Shown here: positions 24,048-32,010 of the stretch, one piece after another
Numbering within the stretch: the stretch's first letter is position 1
Layout: each line of letters opens with the position of its first letter
Assembly (NCBI GenBank): GCA_964580315.1
Contig: CAZOKH010000038.1
Span: forward strand, 1-32,409
Direction of reading: 5' to 3'
DNA: 32,409 nt
DNA from: CAZOKH01 sp964580315
GTDB taxonomy: Bacteria; Chloroflexota; Anaerolineae; Anaerolineales; Anaerolineaceae
Made by a program: the position numbers and the translations under genes
The notes under the pieces: model-generated
Seen by the model: the letters and a program-made list of their open reading frames with translations, nothing else
Told to the model about the DNA's origin: nothing
Databases searched by the model: none

Positions 24048-24802
24048 GGCTGGCTCTCTGTGCGCGGGATGGCGTAGCCGCGCGGGGTGATCAGCCTGCC
24101 GTTCCAAAGGCGCGTCTGGCTGTTGCCCACAATCACGATGCAATCCATACCCACTTTGATCCCCGGTAAATGCTTCAAATCCGTGCAAAGCACGCGCTGC
24201 CCCTCACGGTAGGCTGCCTGCACCACTCCCACCGGGCGTTCCCCACCCAGTGCGTCAAGCAAAATCTGATACGCCTGGTCGAAGGGCCGGGTGCGTTGGT
24301 GGCTGCGCGGGTTGTACAGGCAAATCACAAAATCACCCTGCACGGCTGCCCGCAGCCTCTTTAGAATCGTCTCCAGCGGAACCAGGTAATCGCTCAGGCT
24401 GATGGCGGCAAAATCGGTCATCAGGGGCGCGCCCAGCAGCGCCGCCGCCGCATTGAGGGCCGAGATGCCGGGCATCACCTCCACGGGAACCTCGCTTCCG
24501 CCGTCCATCTCCAGCAGTTCCAGCACCAGTCCCGCCATGGCGTAAATGCCGGCATCGCCTCCGGAGACCAGCGCCACACATTTTTCCTGCCTGGCCAGTT
24601 CAAGCGCGCGCCGGGCGCGTTCCACCTCGTGCCGCATGCCGCTGCCCTCACGGGGAATCTCCGGCCGCAGCGATGCAATTTGCTCCAGGTAACGCTGGTA
24701 GCCCAGGATCACATCTGCCCGCTGCAAGGCATCGAGGGCGGCAGGCGCCAGCCAGTCCATTGACCCCGGCCCCAACCCAACGATGAAGATGCTCCCGTTC
24801 AT
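24044..24802 (-). CDS. cbiH: Precorrin-3B/cobalt-precorrin-3 C17-methyltransferase (CbiH)
   Basis: 252-residue tetrapyrrole methylase performing C17 methylation with ring contraction. IFIVGLGPGSMDWLAPAALDALQRADVILGYQRYLEQI is the characteristic CobJ/CbiH start; VALVSGGDAGIYAMAGLVLEL, VMPGISALNAAAALLGAPL and FVICLYNPRSHQRTRPF follow, and VIVGNSQTRLWNGRLITPRGY ends the protein. No CobJ-linked extra domain is present. It overlaps the cbiFG fusion upstream by ATGA and the nitrilase-family gene downstream by ATGA. Confidence 0.94.
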   Translation of the reverse strand: MNGSIFIVGLGPGSMDWLAPAALDALQRADVILGYQRYLEQIASLRPEIPREGSGMRHEVERARRALELARQEKCVALVSGGDAGIYAMAGLVLELLEMDGGSEVPVEVMPGISALNAAAALLGAPLMTDFAAISLSDYLVPLETILKRLRAAVQGDFVICLYNPRSHQRTRPFDQAYQILLDALGGERPVGVVQAAYREGQRVLCTDLKHLPGIKVGMDCIVIVGNSQTRLWNGRLITPRGYAIPRTESQP

Positions 24803-26643
24803 CCCTCACCCCCCAGGCACGCCGCCGCCACAGTTACGTTAGGGAACTTTTGCTTTTCAATCAACAGCGTGCGGCTGCCGGCTGCCAGCAGCGCAGCGGG
24901 TTCAGCCACGCCCTGCACACCCAGCGCCTGCATGGAATAGGCCGAAGGATTGGGTAGATCGGGCACCTGGTTAAGTTGATCGCGCTCGAACAAATGCAGC
25001 GGCCAGCCCATCTTGCGGCAGGCTTCCAGCAGCCCGGCTTCATGGCTCTTTTCCTGGATGGTTGCCGCACAGCCCACTGCCGCCAGATCATAACCGGCCT
25101 CATCCAGCGCCTGCTGCACAGCCTGCAAAATCTCATCCGCCGGTGTGCCGCGATTACAGCCAATCCCCAGCGCCAGTTGCGGCAGATGATAGACAACCGC
25201 ATGATTAACCTGCTTCCAAAAAGTCTCGGGGATTTTGCGGCAGGTAAAGATCACCAGTTTTGCACAACCGCCCGCCAGGGCGTCATCCCGGTGCGAGAAT
25301 ATTCCTGCCCAGCGGTGATTCAAAACCACCTGCGGCAGTTGCAAATCCTCATCCACCACCAATCCCACCGGCTCGCGGTTCACCAGGGCAGCCATCACCT
25401 GCGTAAAACGGCTGCCGGGGTGCAGCCGCCAGCCGTGCTGCTTTGCCAGCACGTCTAATGCCGGAATTTCCTGCGCATCACTGGCGGTGGTGATCACCGC
25501 CTGCCCGCCGGTGAGGGCAGCCAGGCGGCTCGCCAGTTGGTTGGCGCCGCCCTCATGCCCGCTCAACAAACTGACGGCGAATTTTCCTTCGGCGTCCATC
25601 ACCACCACCGCCGGGTCAGTGTGCTTGTTTTGCATCAGCGGCGCCAGCTCGCGCACCACAATGCCGGCCGCCAGGATGCAAATCAGCGCCTGGTGTTGTT
25701 GAAAGGCGCTTTGCAGCACCTGCCGGATGGATTGCTGAAAAAGATGAATGCGCGGCTGATCTTTATCCGGCGCGCCGCCCAGGCGGGCAGGCAGATATAG
25801 TTCTGTTTCGGGCATTTTCTCCAGCAGCGAACGCCCCAGTTCAGCCGCCGGTGCGGTCAGCGTCACAAGGGCAATGCCCTGGCGTTCAACGGGCGCGTGC
25901 TGAAAACCGCCGTACAAATGGGATGTCGTTGAAAGTGCGGCATCCAGCGCCGGGCTGACGATGATCAAACCCTGGTGGGTCAGCTCTTCCTTTGCAACCA
26001 GGGCAGCAATAGTCGCCAGCGTCCCGCGCACAATGCGCTCATCAGCCCAACTGGCGCGGTAAACCAGGGCAATGGGCGTTTCGGGCGCGTAACCGGCGGC
26101 GCTCAATTCGGTCACCACCTCGTTCAATAGCCCGGTGCTGAGGAAGATGACCAGGCTGCTGCGGTGCGCCGCCAGTGAGCGCAAATTTTCGAGCGGCGGC
26201 ACGGGGGTGCGTCCTGAAAGGCGCGTCAGGATAACCGTCTGGGTGGTCTCCGGCAGGGTATATTCAATGCCCAGCGCCGCGGCTGCGGCAAATGCCGAAC
26301 TGACCCCCGGGATGACGGCATAAGGCACGCCCGCCTGCTGCAAGGTTTGCATTTGCTCGCCAATGGCGCCAAAGATGGATGGGTCGCCGGTGTGCAAACG
26401 GGCAATCACTTTACCGGCGCGCGCGGTTGCCGCCATCAACCCGGCTTGTTCATCCAGGTTCATTTTGGCGGTGTCGTACAGCGCCGCATCCTTCCCGGCA
26501 AAATCCAGCACGCGCGGGTTGATCAGCGAACCAGCGTACAGGATTACATCAGCGCACTCGATCAGGGCTTTGGCCTTCAGCGTCAGCAAAGCTGCGTCGC
26601 CTGGACCGGCGCCCGCAAAATAGACCACGCCCGGTTGAAACAT
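24799..26643 (-). CDS. cbiFG: CbiF-CbiG fusion: cobalt-precorrin-4 C11-methyltransferase and cobalt-precorrin-5A hydrolase
   Basis: 614-residue fusion of two successive enzymes. Residues about 1-250 are CbiF/CobM (VVYFAGAGPGDAALLTLKAKALI, YAGSLINP, IARLHTGDPSIFGAIGEQM, IPGVSSAFAAAAALG). Residues about 255-614 are CbiG: a central part with ALICILAAGIVVRELAPLMQNKHTDPAVVVMDAEG and SLLSGHEGGANQLA, and a C-terminal part with LALGIGCNRGTPADEILQAV. CbiG releases acetaldehyde from ring A before CbiD acts. ATG 26643 begins the conserved methylase start; TTG 26658 with AGGA upstream, or GTG 26694 overlapping cobO, are alternatives. Its end overlaps cbiH by ATGA. Confidence 0.92.
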   Translation of the reverse strand: MFQPGVVYFAGAGPGDAALLTLKAKALIECADVILYAGSLINPRVLDFAGKDAALYDTAKMNLDEQAGLMAATARAGKVIARLHTGDPSIFGAIGEQMQTLQQAGVPYAVIPGVSSAFAAAAALGIEYTLPETTQTVILTRLSGRTPVPPLENLRSLAAHRSSLVIFLSTGLLNEVVTELSAAGYAPETPIALVYRASWADERIVRGTLATIAALVAKEELTHQGLIIVSPALDAALSTTSHLYGGFQHAPVERQGIALVTLTAPAAELGRSLLEKMPETELYLPARLGGAPDKDQPRIHLFQQSIRQVLQSAFQQHQALICILAAGIVVRELAPLMQNKHTDPAVVVMDAEGKFAVSLLSGHEGGANQLASRLAALTGGQAVITTASDAQEIPALDVLAKQHGWRLHPGSRFTQVMAALVNREPVGLVVDEDLQLPQVVLNHRWAGIFSHRDDALAGGCAKLVIFTCRKIPETFWKQVNHAVVYHLPQLALGIGCNRGTPADEILQAVQQALDEAGYDLAAVGCAATIQEKSHEAGLLEACRKMGWPLHLFERDQLNQVPDLPNPSAYSMQALGVQGVAEPAALLAAGSRTLLIEKQKFPNVTVAAACLGGEG

Positions 26644-26680
26644 CTCGTCTGTTTTCAATGGCCATTTTCCTGTTTGCACA

Positions 26681-27235
26681 TCAAAAATCCACACCCAATT
26701 GGGCGGGAATGCCCTGTTCGCGGAAAGGATGTTTCACTTCACGCATCTCGGTCACCAGGTCGGCAAAATCTGCCAGTTCCGGCGGAGCATAGCGCCCGGT
26801 CAGCACCAGGTGCATGGCGGGCGGCTTGTTCTGCCGAATCCAATCGATAAAGTCGTGCACATCCAGCCACTTAAAATGAAAAAGGTAGGTCACCTCATCC
26901 AAAACCAGCAAATCATACTGGCGGCTGGTAATCCACTGGCAGGCTTCCTCCCAGGCGCTCAAACCAAACTGGCGGGCATCATCCTGATCTTTTTGCGTGC
27001 GCACAAAGCCGCTGCCCAGCGAACTGAATGGAATACCCAGCTTCTCCGCCGTGCGGGCTTCACCATACACGCGCTGCGGACTCTTGATAAACTGGATCAC
27101 ACCCACCGAAAATCCCTGCCCGTGAGCGCGGAACATGGTGCCCATGGCCGCCGTGGTTTTGCCCTTGCCTTCGCCGGTGAACAGGAGATTCAAGCCCACC
27201 TTCGTTCGGTTAGATTTTTTGGTTAGATCAGTCAC
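26681..27235 (-). CDS. cobO: Cob(I)yrinic acid a,c-diamide adenosyltransferase (CobO/BtuR type)
   Basis: 184-residue P-loop enzyme that transfers the adenosyl group from ATP to Co(I) corrinoids. LLFTGEGKGKTTAAMGTMFRAHGQGFSVGVIQFIK is the family signature with the P-loop at about residues 21-27; LLVLDEVTYLF is the Walker B-like strand, and LVLTGRYAPPELADFADLVTEM and KHPFREQGIPAQLGVDF end the protein. It starts at GTG 27235 with GAGGGAG upstream. The gene lies between the transport/chelatase genes and the ring-building genes. Confidence 0.94.
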   Translation of the reverse strand: MTDLTKKSNRTKVGLNLLFTGEGKGKTTAAMGTMFRAHGQGFSVGVIQFIKSPQRVYGEARTAEKLGIPFSSLGSGFVRTQKDQDDARQFGLSAWEEACQWITSRQYDLLVLDEVTYLFHFKWLDVHDFIDWIRQNKPPAMHLVLTGRYAPPELADFADLVTEMREVKHPFREQGIPAQLGVDF

Positions 27236-27282
27236 AGTCTGGTTCTCCCTCGAATTTCAATATCCGCAGCACCCCTACCCGG

Positions 27283-28788
27283 TTAAGGTTCCAAACCGGC
27301 CAGCAGGTCAATCACTTCATTCACGGTCAACGGTTTCGCCGGGTTGAAATTGCCGTCTTCCAGCTCAAAAACCTGGTTATCGACCAGTATCTGCACAATT
27401 TTTGCATTCTGAACCCGGTCCAGGTCAGCAATGGAAACATGTGTTTCCTTTCGCTGGTAATCGCCCAGCAGAAACACCGTTTTGGCAAATTCTTCCCGCG
27501 TGACAGCACCTTCCCTGTCAAAAAATTCACCGCTTTCAGCAGTTTTTCCTTCCATCCAGCCCGCCATCACAGCCGTTTCAATGGCGTCAAAACTGGGATC
27601 ATCCCAGGCAACATCGGTGAACAGGCCGTACACATGACCGCTGTGTTCTTGCTGGTAATATTTGGATGAGGCGGTCACATAGATGGGTTTGTGAGCATGG
27701 CGCACCAGAATTTGCGCCAGGGTCTCGCGGGTGATGGGTTCATCAGAACGGAAACTCTCCAAATCGTCCATCAGCTCGGGATACAAAAAACGGGCGATTT
27801 CATGCACACCTTTGTAAAAACGAAAAGTGGGCGATGAAATCAATTTTTCATTGATTTCCAGTATCCTGCCGTCGCGTACGGCTTTAACACTGTCGAAGCC
27901 TTGACGAATGGAAATGGAATGAGCATTGTCGCCGGCGTTCATGGCGCCGCGCTGGGTGATGTACACATCAATCTGATCAGCATGGATCAAAATTTTCTCA
28001 ACGCCGTAGGAGGCAATGGAACTGCCCCCGGTTATTGGCTCTGCGTCAGATGCAATGTTAATGCCCCCCGCCAGCCTGATGGCCTGCGCCGGCATCGAAT
28101 CAACGGTGACGGTGCGGCAATTGACCGCCGTCGATTCAAAGAACACGGTTTTCTTCGGCTCAATCCCGGCAGTTTTCTCGCTGATGGCAACCAGTTTCTG
28201 GTGAAAGTCCTGCAGCAACTGTCCAGCCTTTTCTTCGGTCCCGGTCATCATTCCCAGTTTTTGAATGTAGGCGTCAAATTCGTCGAACTTTTCGGGGTAC
28301 AGCGAGATGACCGGCACCCCGGCTTTCTTGACGGCGGCTACAAAATCGGGGTTTTTGCGGTCAATGAACGGGCGGATGAGCAGGCAGTCAGGATTGGCAG
28401 CAATCACCTTCTCCGGGTCAGAGGCGTAATCAAACACCGGCTTGGCGGCTGCATCCGGCGGATAGATGGCGGTGGAATTGACACCGATCACGCTATCGCC
28501 AACGCCCAGGCTGTAAAGGTTTTCAGTGTGCGCCGAATACAGCGAGATGATGCGCCGGCAGGCATGTTCCAGGTTGATTTCATTTCCCATGTCATCGGTA
28601 AACTGAATTGCGGCTGGCGCTGTTTCTGTTTCTGGCGCACTGGCCGCACCCGGCGCTGTGACCGGTTCAGCAGCCGCAGCCAGCGCCGCTGTTGGCTCAA
28701 CAGCCGCATCCGAAGAGCAGCCGGTTACCGCCAGAACAGTAATCCATACAACAAGTATCAGGTTAAAGGACAGCTTTTTCATTTTCAT
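27283..28788 (-). CDS. BtuF-like substrate-binding lipoprotein with SLH-like C-terminus
   Basis: 501-residue exported protein. The signal peptide ends AVTG-Cys24 (lipobox), followed by an Ala/Pro/Thr-rich linker to about residue 60. The next 285 residues or so are a class III periplasmic-binding domain (RIISLYSAHTENLYSLGVGDSVIGV, NPDCLLIRPF, GVPVISLYPEKFDEFDAYIQKLG) as in corrinoid and siderophore binding proteins. The last ~155 residues resemble S-layer homology repeats: ITRETLAQILVRHA, FTDVAWDDPSFDAIETAVMAGWMEG, GAVTREEFAKTVF, and a final repeat around ISIADLDRVQNAKIV. This is unusual for a binding protein, which normally ends after the second lobe. With BtuC and BtuD in the same operon, its ligand is probably a corrinoid, although iron or a cobalt chelate cannot be excluded. 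Confidence 0.87.
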   Translation of the reverse strand: MKMKKLSFNLILVVWITVLAVTGCSSDAAVEPTAALAAAAEPVTAPGAASAPETETAPAAIQFTDDMGNEINLEHACRRIISLYSAHTENLYSLGVGDSVIGVNSTAIYPPDAAAKPVFDYASDPEKVIAANPDCLLIRPFIDRKNPDFVAAVKKAGVPVISLYPEKFDEFDAYIQKLGMMTGTEEKAGQLLQDFHQKLVAISEKTAGIEPKKTVFFESTAVNCRTVTVDSMPAQAIRLAGGINIASDAEPITGGSSIASYGVEKILIHADQIDVYITQRGAMNAGDNAHSISIRQGFDSVKAVRDGRILEINEKLISSPTFRFYKGVHEIARFLYPELMDDLESFRSDEPITRETLAQILVRHAHKPIYVTASSKYYQQEHSGHVYGLFTDVAWDDPSFDAIETAVMAGWMEGKTAESGEFFDREGAVTREEFAKTVFLLGDYQRKETHVSIADLDRVQNAKIVQILVDNQVFELEDGNFNPAKPLTVNEVIDLLAGLEP

Positions 28789-28831
28789 ATCGGAATCACG
28801 CTCAAATATCAAATGCCTAAAAGAGAGACGA

Positions 28832-28862
28832 GGTATAGGAACAATACCATCGTTCCTATACC
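28832..28862 (-). promoter_or_regulatory. Perfect 11-bp hairpin between cbiK and btuF-like gene
   Basis: GGTATAGGAAC (28832-28842) pairs exactly with GTTCCTATACC (28852-28862) across a 9-nt loop. On the minus-strand transcript it is not followed by a long T tract, so it is more likely a processing, stability or protein-binding site than a full terminator. It lies in the 98-bp gap, one of the largest inside the operon. Confidence 0.6.
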
Positions 28863-28886
28863 CCCTTACCCATTACAAATTCCTGT

Positions 28887-29807
28887 TTATTCTGCGGCTT
28901 CTTCTTCCCCGGCGGGTTCCAGCGCAGCCTTGGCGTGTTCAATGTAAATCTTCTGAATGCCTTCCATTTCGCCCAGGCCTTTCAGAACCGTTTCCACTTC
29001 ATAACCTTTGCTCTTCAAGATCACTTTCCAACTGCCTTCCTCGTCGCCTGCCATGTCATTCTGGGCATGGTCGCCGGCCACAATCATGAACGGCATCAGG
29101 GTCACTTTTTCAATCTCTGCCGCTTCAAGCGATTTGATGACGGTATCGAGGGTTGGAAAACCTTCCACAGTTCCCACAAACACATCGTCATAGCCTTCAT
29201 CCTGCAGCACAAAATTCATGGCAGCATAGGCGGCATCCGCCGGATGGTGCGTGCCGTGTCCCATGAAAACCACGGCTTCCTTCTCGCCCCGCGCGGGCAT
29301 TTCTGCATTCAATGCCTTAATTGCCGCCACATAATCTTCGTGGCTGCTCAACAACGGGCTGCCAATGTTGAAGCTGGCAAATTTTTCGCGGTAGGGATTC
29401 AGTTCAGCAATCAGGCTGTGATACTCTTCCCCATTGATCACATGCAAAGGCTGAACCAGCACTTCAGTGTAGCCGTCTTTGTAGATTTTTTCAATGGCCT
29501 GTACAACGTTATCAACTTCAATGTTGTCGCGTTCTTTCAGAATGTCAATGATAGTTTGCGAAGTAAAGGCGCGTTTCAGGTCATAATCGGGGAAAGCCGC
29601 CGCCAGGGCTTTTTCGGACGCTTCAATGGTCTTGGCGCGCGTATCGGCATAGCTGGTGCCAAAACTGACCACCAGCAGCGCCTTTTTACCGGCGGCAGCG
29701 GTGGGTGTGGGTTCAACAACAGCAGCCGAAACCGGCACATAGGCCGTGAGGACAATTCCGGCCAACACCAGGCCGGTCAACAACAAGATAATGCTTTTGC
29801 GATTCAT
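28887..29807 (-). CDS. cbiK: Sirohydrochlorin cobaltochelatase CbiK with N-terminal signal peptide
   Basis: 306-residue chelatase that inserts cobalt into sirohydrochlorin, the step that commits siroporphyrins to the anaerobic B12 route. The body matches CbiK: ALLVVSFGTSYADTRAKTIEA, LVQPLHVINGEEYHSLIAE with catalytic/metal His122, and VVFMGHGTHHPADAAYAAM with His184 and following His; VEGFPTLDTV and LMPFMIVAGDHAQNDMAGD follow. Residues 1-29 are a basic start, a long hydrophobic core and an AAV-type cleavage site, so the enzyme appears to be exported, as known for the periplasmic CbiK(P) of Desulfovibrio. AAGGAG places the start at ATG 29807. No cytoplasmic second copy is in the window. Confidence 0.92.
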   Translation of the reverse strand: MNRKSIILLLTGLVLAGIVLTAYVPVSAAVVEPTPTAAAGKKALLVVSFGTSYADTRAKTIEASEKALAAAFPDYDLKRAFTSQTIIDILKERDNIEVDNVVQAIEKIYKDGYTEVLVQPLHVINGEEYHSLIAELNPYREKFASFNIGSPLLSSHEDYVAAIKALNAEMPARGEKEAVVFMGHGTHHPADAAYAAMNFVLQDEGYDDVFVGTVEGFPTLDTVIKSLEAAEIEKVTLMPFMIVAGDHAQNDMAGDEEGSWKVILKSKGYEVETVLKGLGEMEGIQKIYIEHAKAALEPAGEEEAAE

Positions 29808-29865
29808 TTTTTCTCCTTTTGGTTTGAATGGTTGTAATGATTGAAAAAAACACCGCACACACAGC

Positions 29866-30627
29866 TCAATAAACAAAACACCTCCTTTGAATGAACTCAA
29901 CCTCGACCTGAAACACCTGCCGGATCGTCATCTCATTCATCACCTCGTCGGGACAACCACAGGCCACCAGCTCGCCGTCTTTCAACAAGATAACCCGGTC
30001 GCTGTAGCGATAAGCCACATTCAGGTCATGCACAATGGAAACAACCGTGAGCTTCTTTTGCTCAACCAGTTTTTTTAGCTTGCTCAAAATATCTTTCTTA
30101 TAGGAAATATCCACTGCCGAAAAAGCCTCATCCAAAAACAGGATTTTGGGCTGCTGCGCCAGGGCGCACGCCAGCATCACGCGCTGCTGTTCGCCGCCGC
30201 TCACTTCAGTGATCAGCCTGTCCTTAAAATCCAGCGTTTCTGTGATGCGCATGGCATCTTCGATGACTTCATAATCCGCATCGCTCAAGCCGTCCAGTTG
30301 TTCGCGGTGCGGGTAGCGCCCCCAACTGATCATCTCGAGGCAGGTGAACGGAAAGGGAAAGCCCTGGTTTTGCTGAATGAGCGTGAAACAGCGCGCCCGC
30401 TCCAGGTTGGATAGTTCTTTCAGGTTTCTCCCCAAAACCTGCACCGAACCGCTTTGCAGGTTCAGCAGTCCGCAAATCAATTTCATCAGGGTGGTTTTGC
30501 CCGACCCGTTGGGACCGATGATGGAGACAAAACCCTGCTCGATGGATAAATGGATATCTTTCAACACCCGCTGGTGCCCGTAGGCATAGCTCAAATCTTG
30601 AATAGACAGCGAAAGTTCTGCGCTCAT
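29866..30627 (-). CDS. btuD: Corrinoid-type ABC transporter ATP-binding protein (BtuD-like)
   Basis: 253-residue ABC ATPase of the FecCD/BtuCD import class. Walker A GPNGSGKTT (residues 38-46), signature VSGGEQQRVMLACALAQQP, Walker B ILFLDEAFSAVD, and the switch His in VVSIVHDLN are all intact. It forms the ATPase dimer that drives import through the permease encoded just before it; its ATG overlaps the btuC stop as ATGA. Cobalamin is favoured as substrate over ferric siderophore because of the upstream cobalamin riboswitch and surrounding biosynthesis genes. Confidence 0.9.
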   Translation of the reverse strand: MSAELSLSIQDLSYAYGHQRVLKDIHLSIEQGFVSIIGPNGSGKTTLMKLICGLLNLQSGSVQVLGRNLKELSNLERARCFTLIQQNQGFPFPFTCLEMISWGRYPHREQLDGLSDADYEVIEDAMRITETLDFKDRLITEVSGGEQQRVMLACALAQQPKILFLDEAFSAVDISYKKDILSKLKKLVEQKKLTVVSIVHDLNVAYRYSDRVILLKDGELVACGCPDEVMNEMTIRQVFQVEVEFIQRRCFVY

Positions 30628-31709
30628 AAACCCGCCCCGCCCCGGCTGCTTTTGCGCAAAAAGAGGAGCAGGAAATAAGGCCCGCCGATTAACGTGGTCA
30701 GTACCCCCACCGGAATTTCATTGACAAACAGCACGCGCGAGATGCTGTCGGCAAACAGCAGCAGCAGGCCGCCCAGGGCAGCCGAGAGCGGCAGCAGGTG
30801 CTGATTGTCTGAGGTCAAACCAAAACGAATCAGGTGCGGAATGACCAGTCCCACAAAGCCGATGATACCGCTGACCGAAACGCACGCCGCCGTAACCAGC
30901 GAAGCCGTGATCAGCAAGATCCAGCGCGTTCGCGCCACCGGAACGCCCAGGATTCTCGCCCGGTCTTCGCCGGCGCACAAAAGGTTTAACTCGCGGCTGA
31001 AGCGGAAGCACACCAGGCTCCCTGCCAGCACAATGGGAAACAACAAAAGCAAGTGCGACCACGAGCGCGCCGACAGGCTGCCCATCAGCCACTGCACAAT
31101 GGCCGCCACCTCTTCGCCGGCGGCGTTTTTCAAAAAGGTGATGCCGGCCGACAGGATGGAACTGACGATGATGCCGGCAATGATCAGGTTGCCGGCGTTG
31201 AGTCCCGCGCTGCGGTTGGCCAGCAGCATCACCAGCAGCAGGGTGAGCAGCGCGCCCAAAAATGCCGCCGGCAGCACCGGCAGAAAAGGCGCTTCCAAAA
31301 TCACCGAGAAGAAAATTGCCAGTGAAGCGCCAAACGCCGCGCCGGTGGAAATGCCAATGGTGTAGGGGTCAGCCAATGGATTCATCAACAGCGACTGAAA
31401 CACCGCCCCCGAAACTGAAAGCCCGGCGCCCACCAGCAGCGCCGCCAAAATGCGCGGCAGGCGAATATCCCACACAATCGACACCAGCCCGGCGGGAATT
31501 TCTGCAAACCACTGCGATTGAAAGGTTGCCTTGCCCCACACAATGCGGGCAACCTGATCGGGCGTTATCCTTGCTTCACCCAGGTTCACCGCGGCAAAAA
31601 ACAACACCACCGCCAGAATCACCAGGCTTAGACCAACCGCCTGGCTTTTGCGCCGGGTTTTAACCAGTGATCGAAACGCTTCCGATGAGGGTTGTTTTGC
31701 CAGATTCAT
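30624..31709 (-). CDS. btuC: Corrinoid-type ABC transporter permease (BtuC/FecCD family)
   Basis: 361-residue polytopic membrane protein of the FecCD family, expected to have about ten helices. The family motifs LPRILAALLVGAGLSVSGAVFQSLLMNPLADPYTIGISTGAAFGASLAI and GIIGFVGLVIPHLIRFGLTSDNQHLLPLSAALGGLLLLFADSISR are clear; the second includes the cytoplasmic loop that contacts the ATPase. ATG 31709 is chosen for the AAGGATGA site ahead of it; longer starts would run into the terminator of the riboswitch. It is the first gene of the cobalamin operon. Confidence 0.92.
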   Translation of the reverse strand: MNLAKQPSSEAFRSLVKTRRKSQAVGLSLVILAVVLFFAAVNLGEARITPDQVARIVWGKATFQSQWFAEIPAGLVSIVWDIRLPRILAALLVGAGLSVSGAVFQSLLMNPLADPYTIGISTGAAFGASLAIFFSVILEAPFLPVLPAAFLGALLTLLLVMLLANRSAGLNAGNLIIAGIIVSSILSAGITFLKNAAGEEVAAIVQWLMGSLSARSWSHLLLLFPIVLAGSLVCFRFSRELNLLCAGEDRARILGVPVARTRWILLITASLVTAACVSVSGIIGFVGLVIPHLIRFGLTSDNQHLLPLSAALGGLLLLFADSISRVLFVNEIPVGVLTTLIGGPYFLLLFLRKSSRGGAGL

Positions 31710-31751
31710 AAAATCATCCTTGCCGATTTCTTTCGCAAGGAGATTTAATAG

Positions 31752-31783
31752 AAAAAGCTCAATCCGTGTGAGATTGAGCTTTG
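31752..31783 (-). terminator. Intrinsic terminator between cobalamin riboswitch and btuC
   Basis: On the minus strand AAGCTCAATC (31781-31772) pairs with GATTGAGCTT (31764-31755), with seven bases in the loop, and runs on into T's. It lies between the riboswitch and the first start codon, where a ligand-controlled terminator is expected. Confidence 0.85.
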
Positions 31784-31863
31784 AAAGCCTGTTCACCGCC
31801 TGCGGCAGATTACCGCGTGCAGTTCACCGCCTCCTTGCTCGAGAAGGTCATACAGAAAATCAT

Positions 31864-31981
31864 TTCAAGGCAGGTTTCCTGGCTTGCGGCATTTCGCCAC
31901 TTACAGTTGCGGCACAGCGCTGGACTCGCACCAGCTTCCACCTTTTAAGCCCTGACATCCGGGCAATCGGGTCACCTTGAA
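31864..31981 (-). ncRNA. Cobalamin riboswitch (adenosylcobalamin-type aptamer)
   Basis: On the minus strand the closing helix P1 is TTCAAGG (31981-31975) with CCTTGAA (31870-31864). Inside lie the conserved GCCGCAACTGTAAGTGG core and the B12 box AAGCCAGGAAACCTGCC directly before the 3' strand of P1. An intrinsic terminator follows about 80 nt downstream, which fits transcriptional control: ligand binding should favour termination and shut off the whole import and biosynthesis operon. The intervening 31784-31863 has two copies of GGCGGTGAAC (on the minus strand), which may take part in the antiterminator. Confidence 0.93.
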
Positions 31982-32010
31982 CGTTGAATTGGAAAGGTAC
32001 TGATGAATTG

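Noticed and set aside
27901..29837. Two long + strand open frames (about 348 and 300 codons)
   Set aside because: They are opposite the btuF-like gene and cbiK, which carry recognisable signal peptides and domains; the + products look like no family.
29866..31709. Assigning the ABC transporter to ferric siderophore uptake
   Set aside because: The family alone allows it, but the cobalamin riboswitch directly upstream and the B12 genes downstream make corrinoid import the better call.
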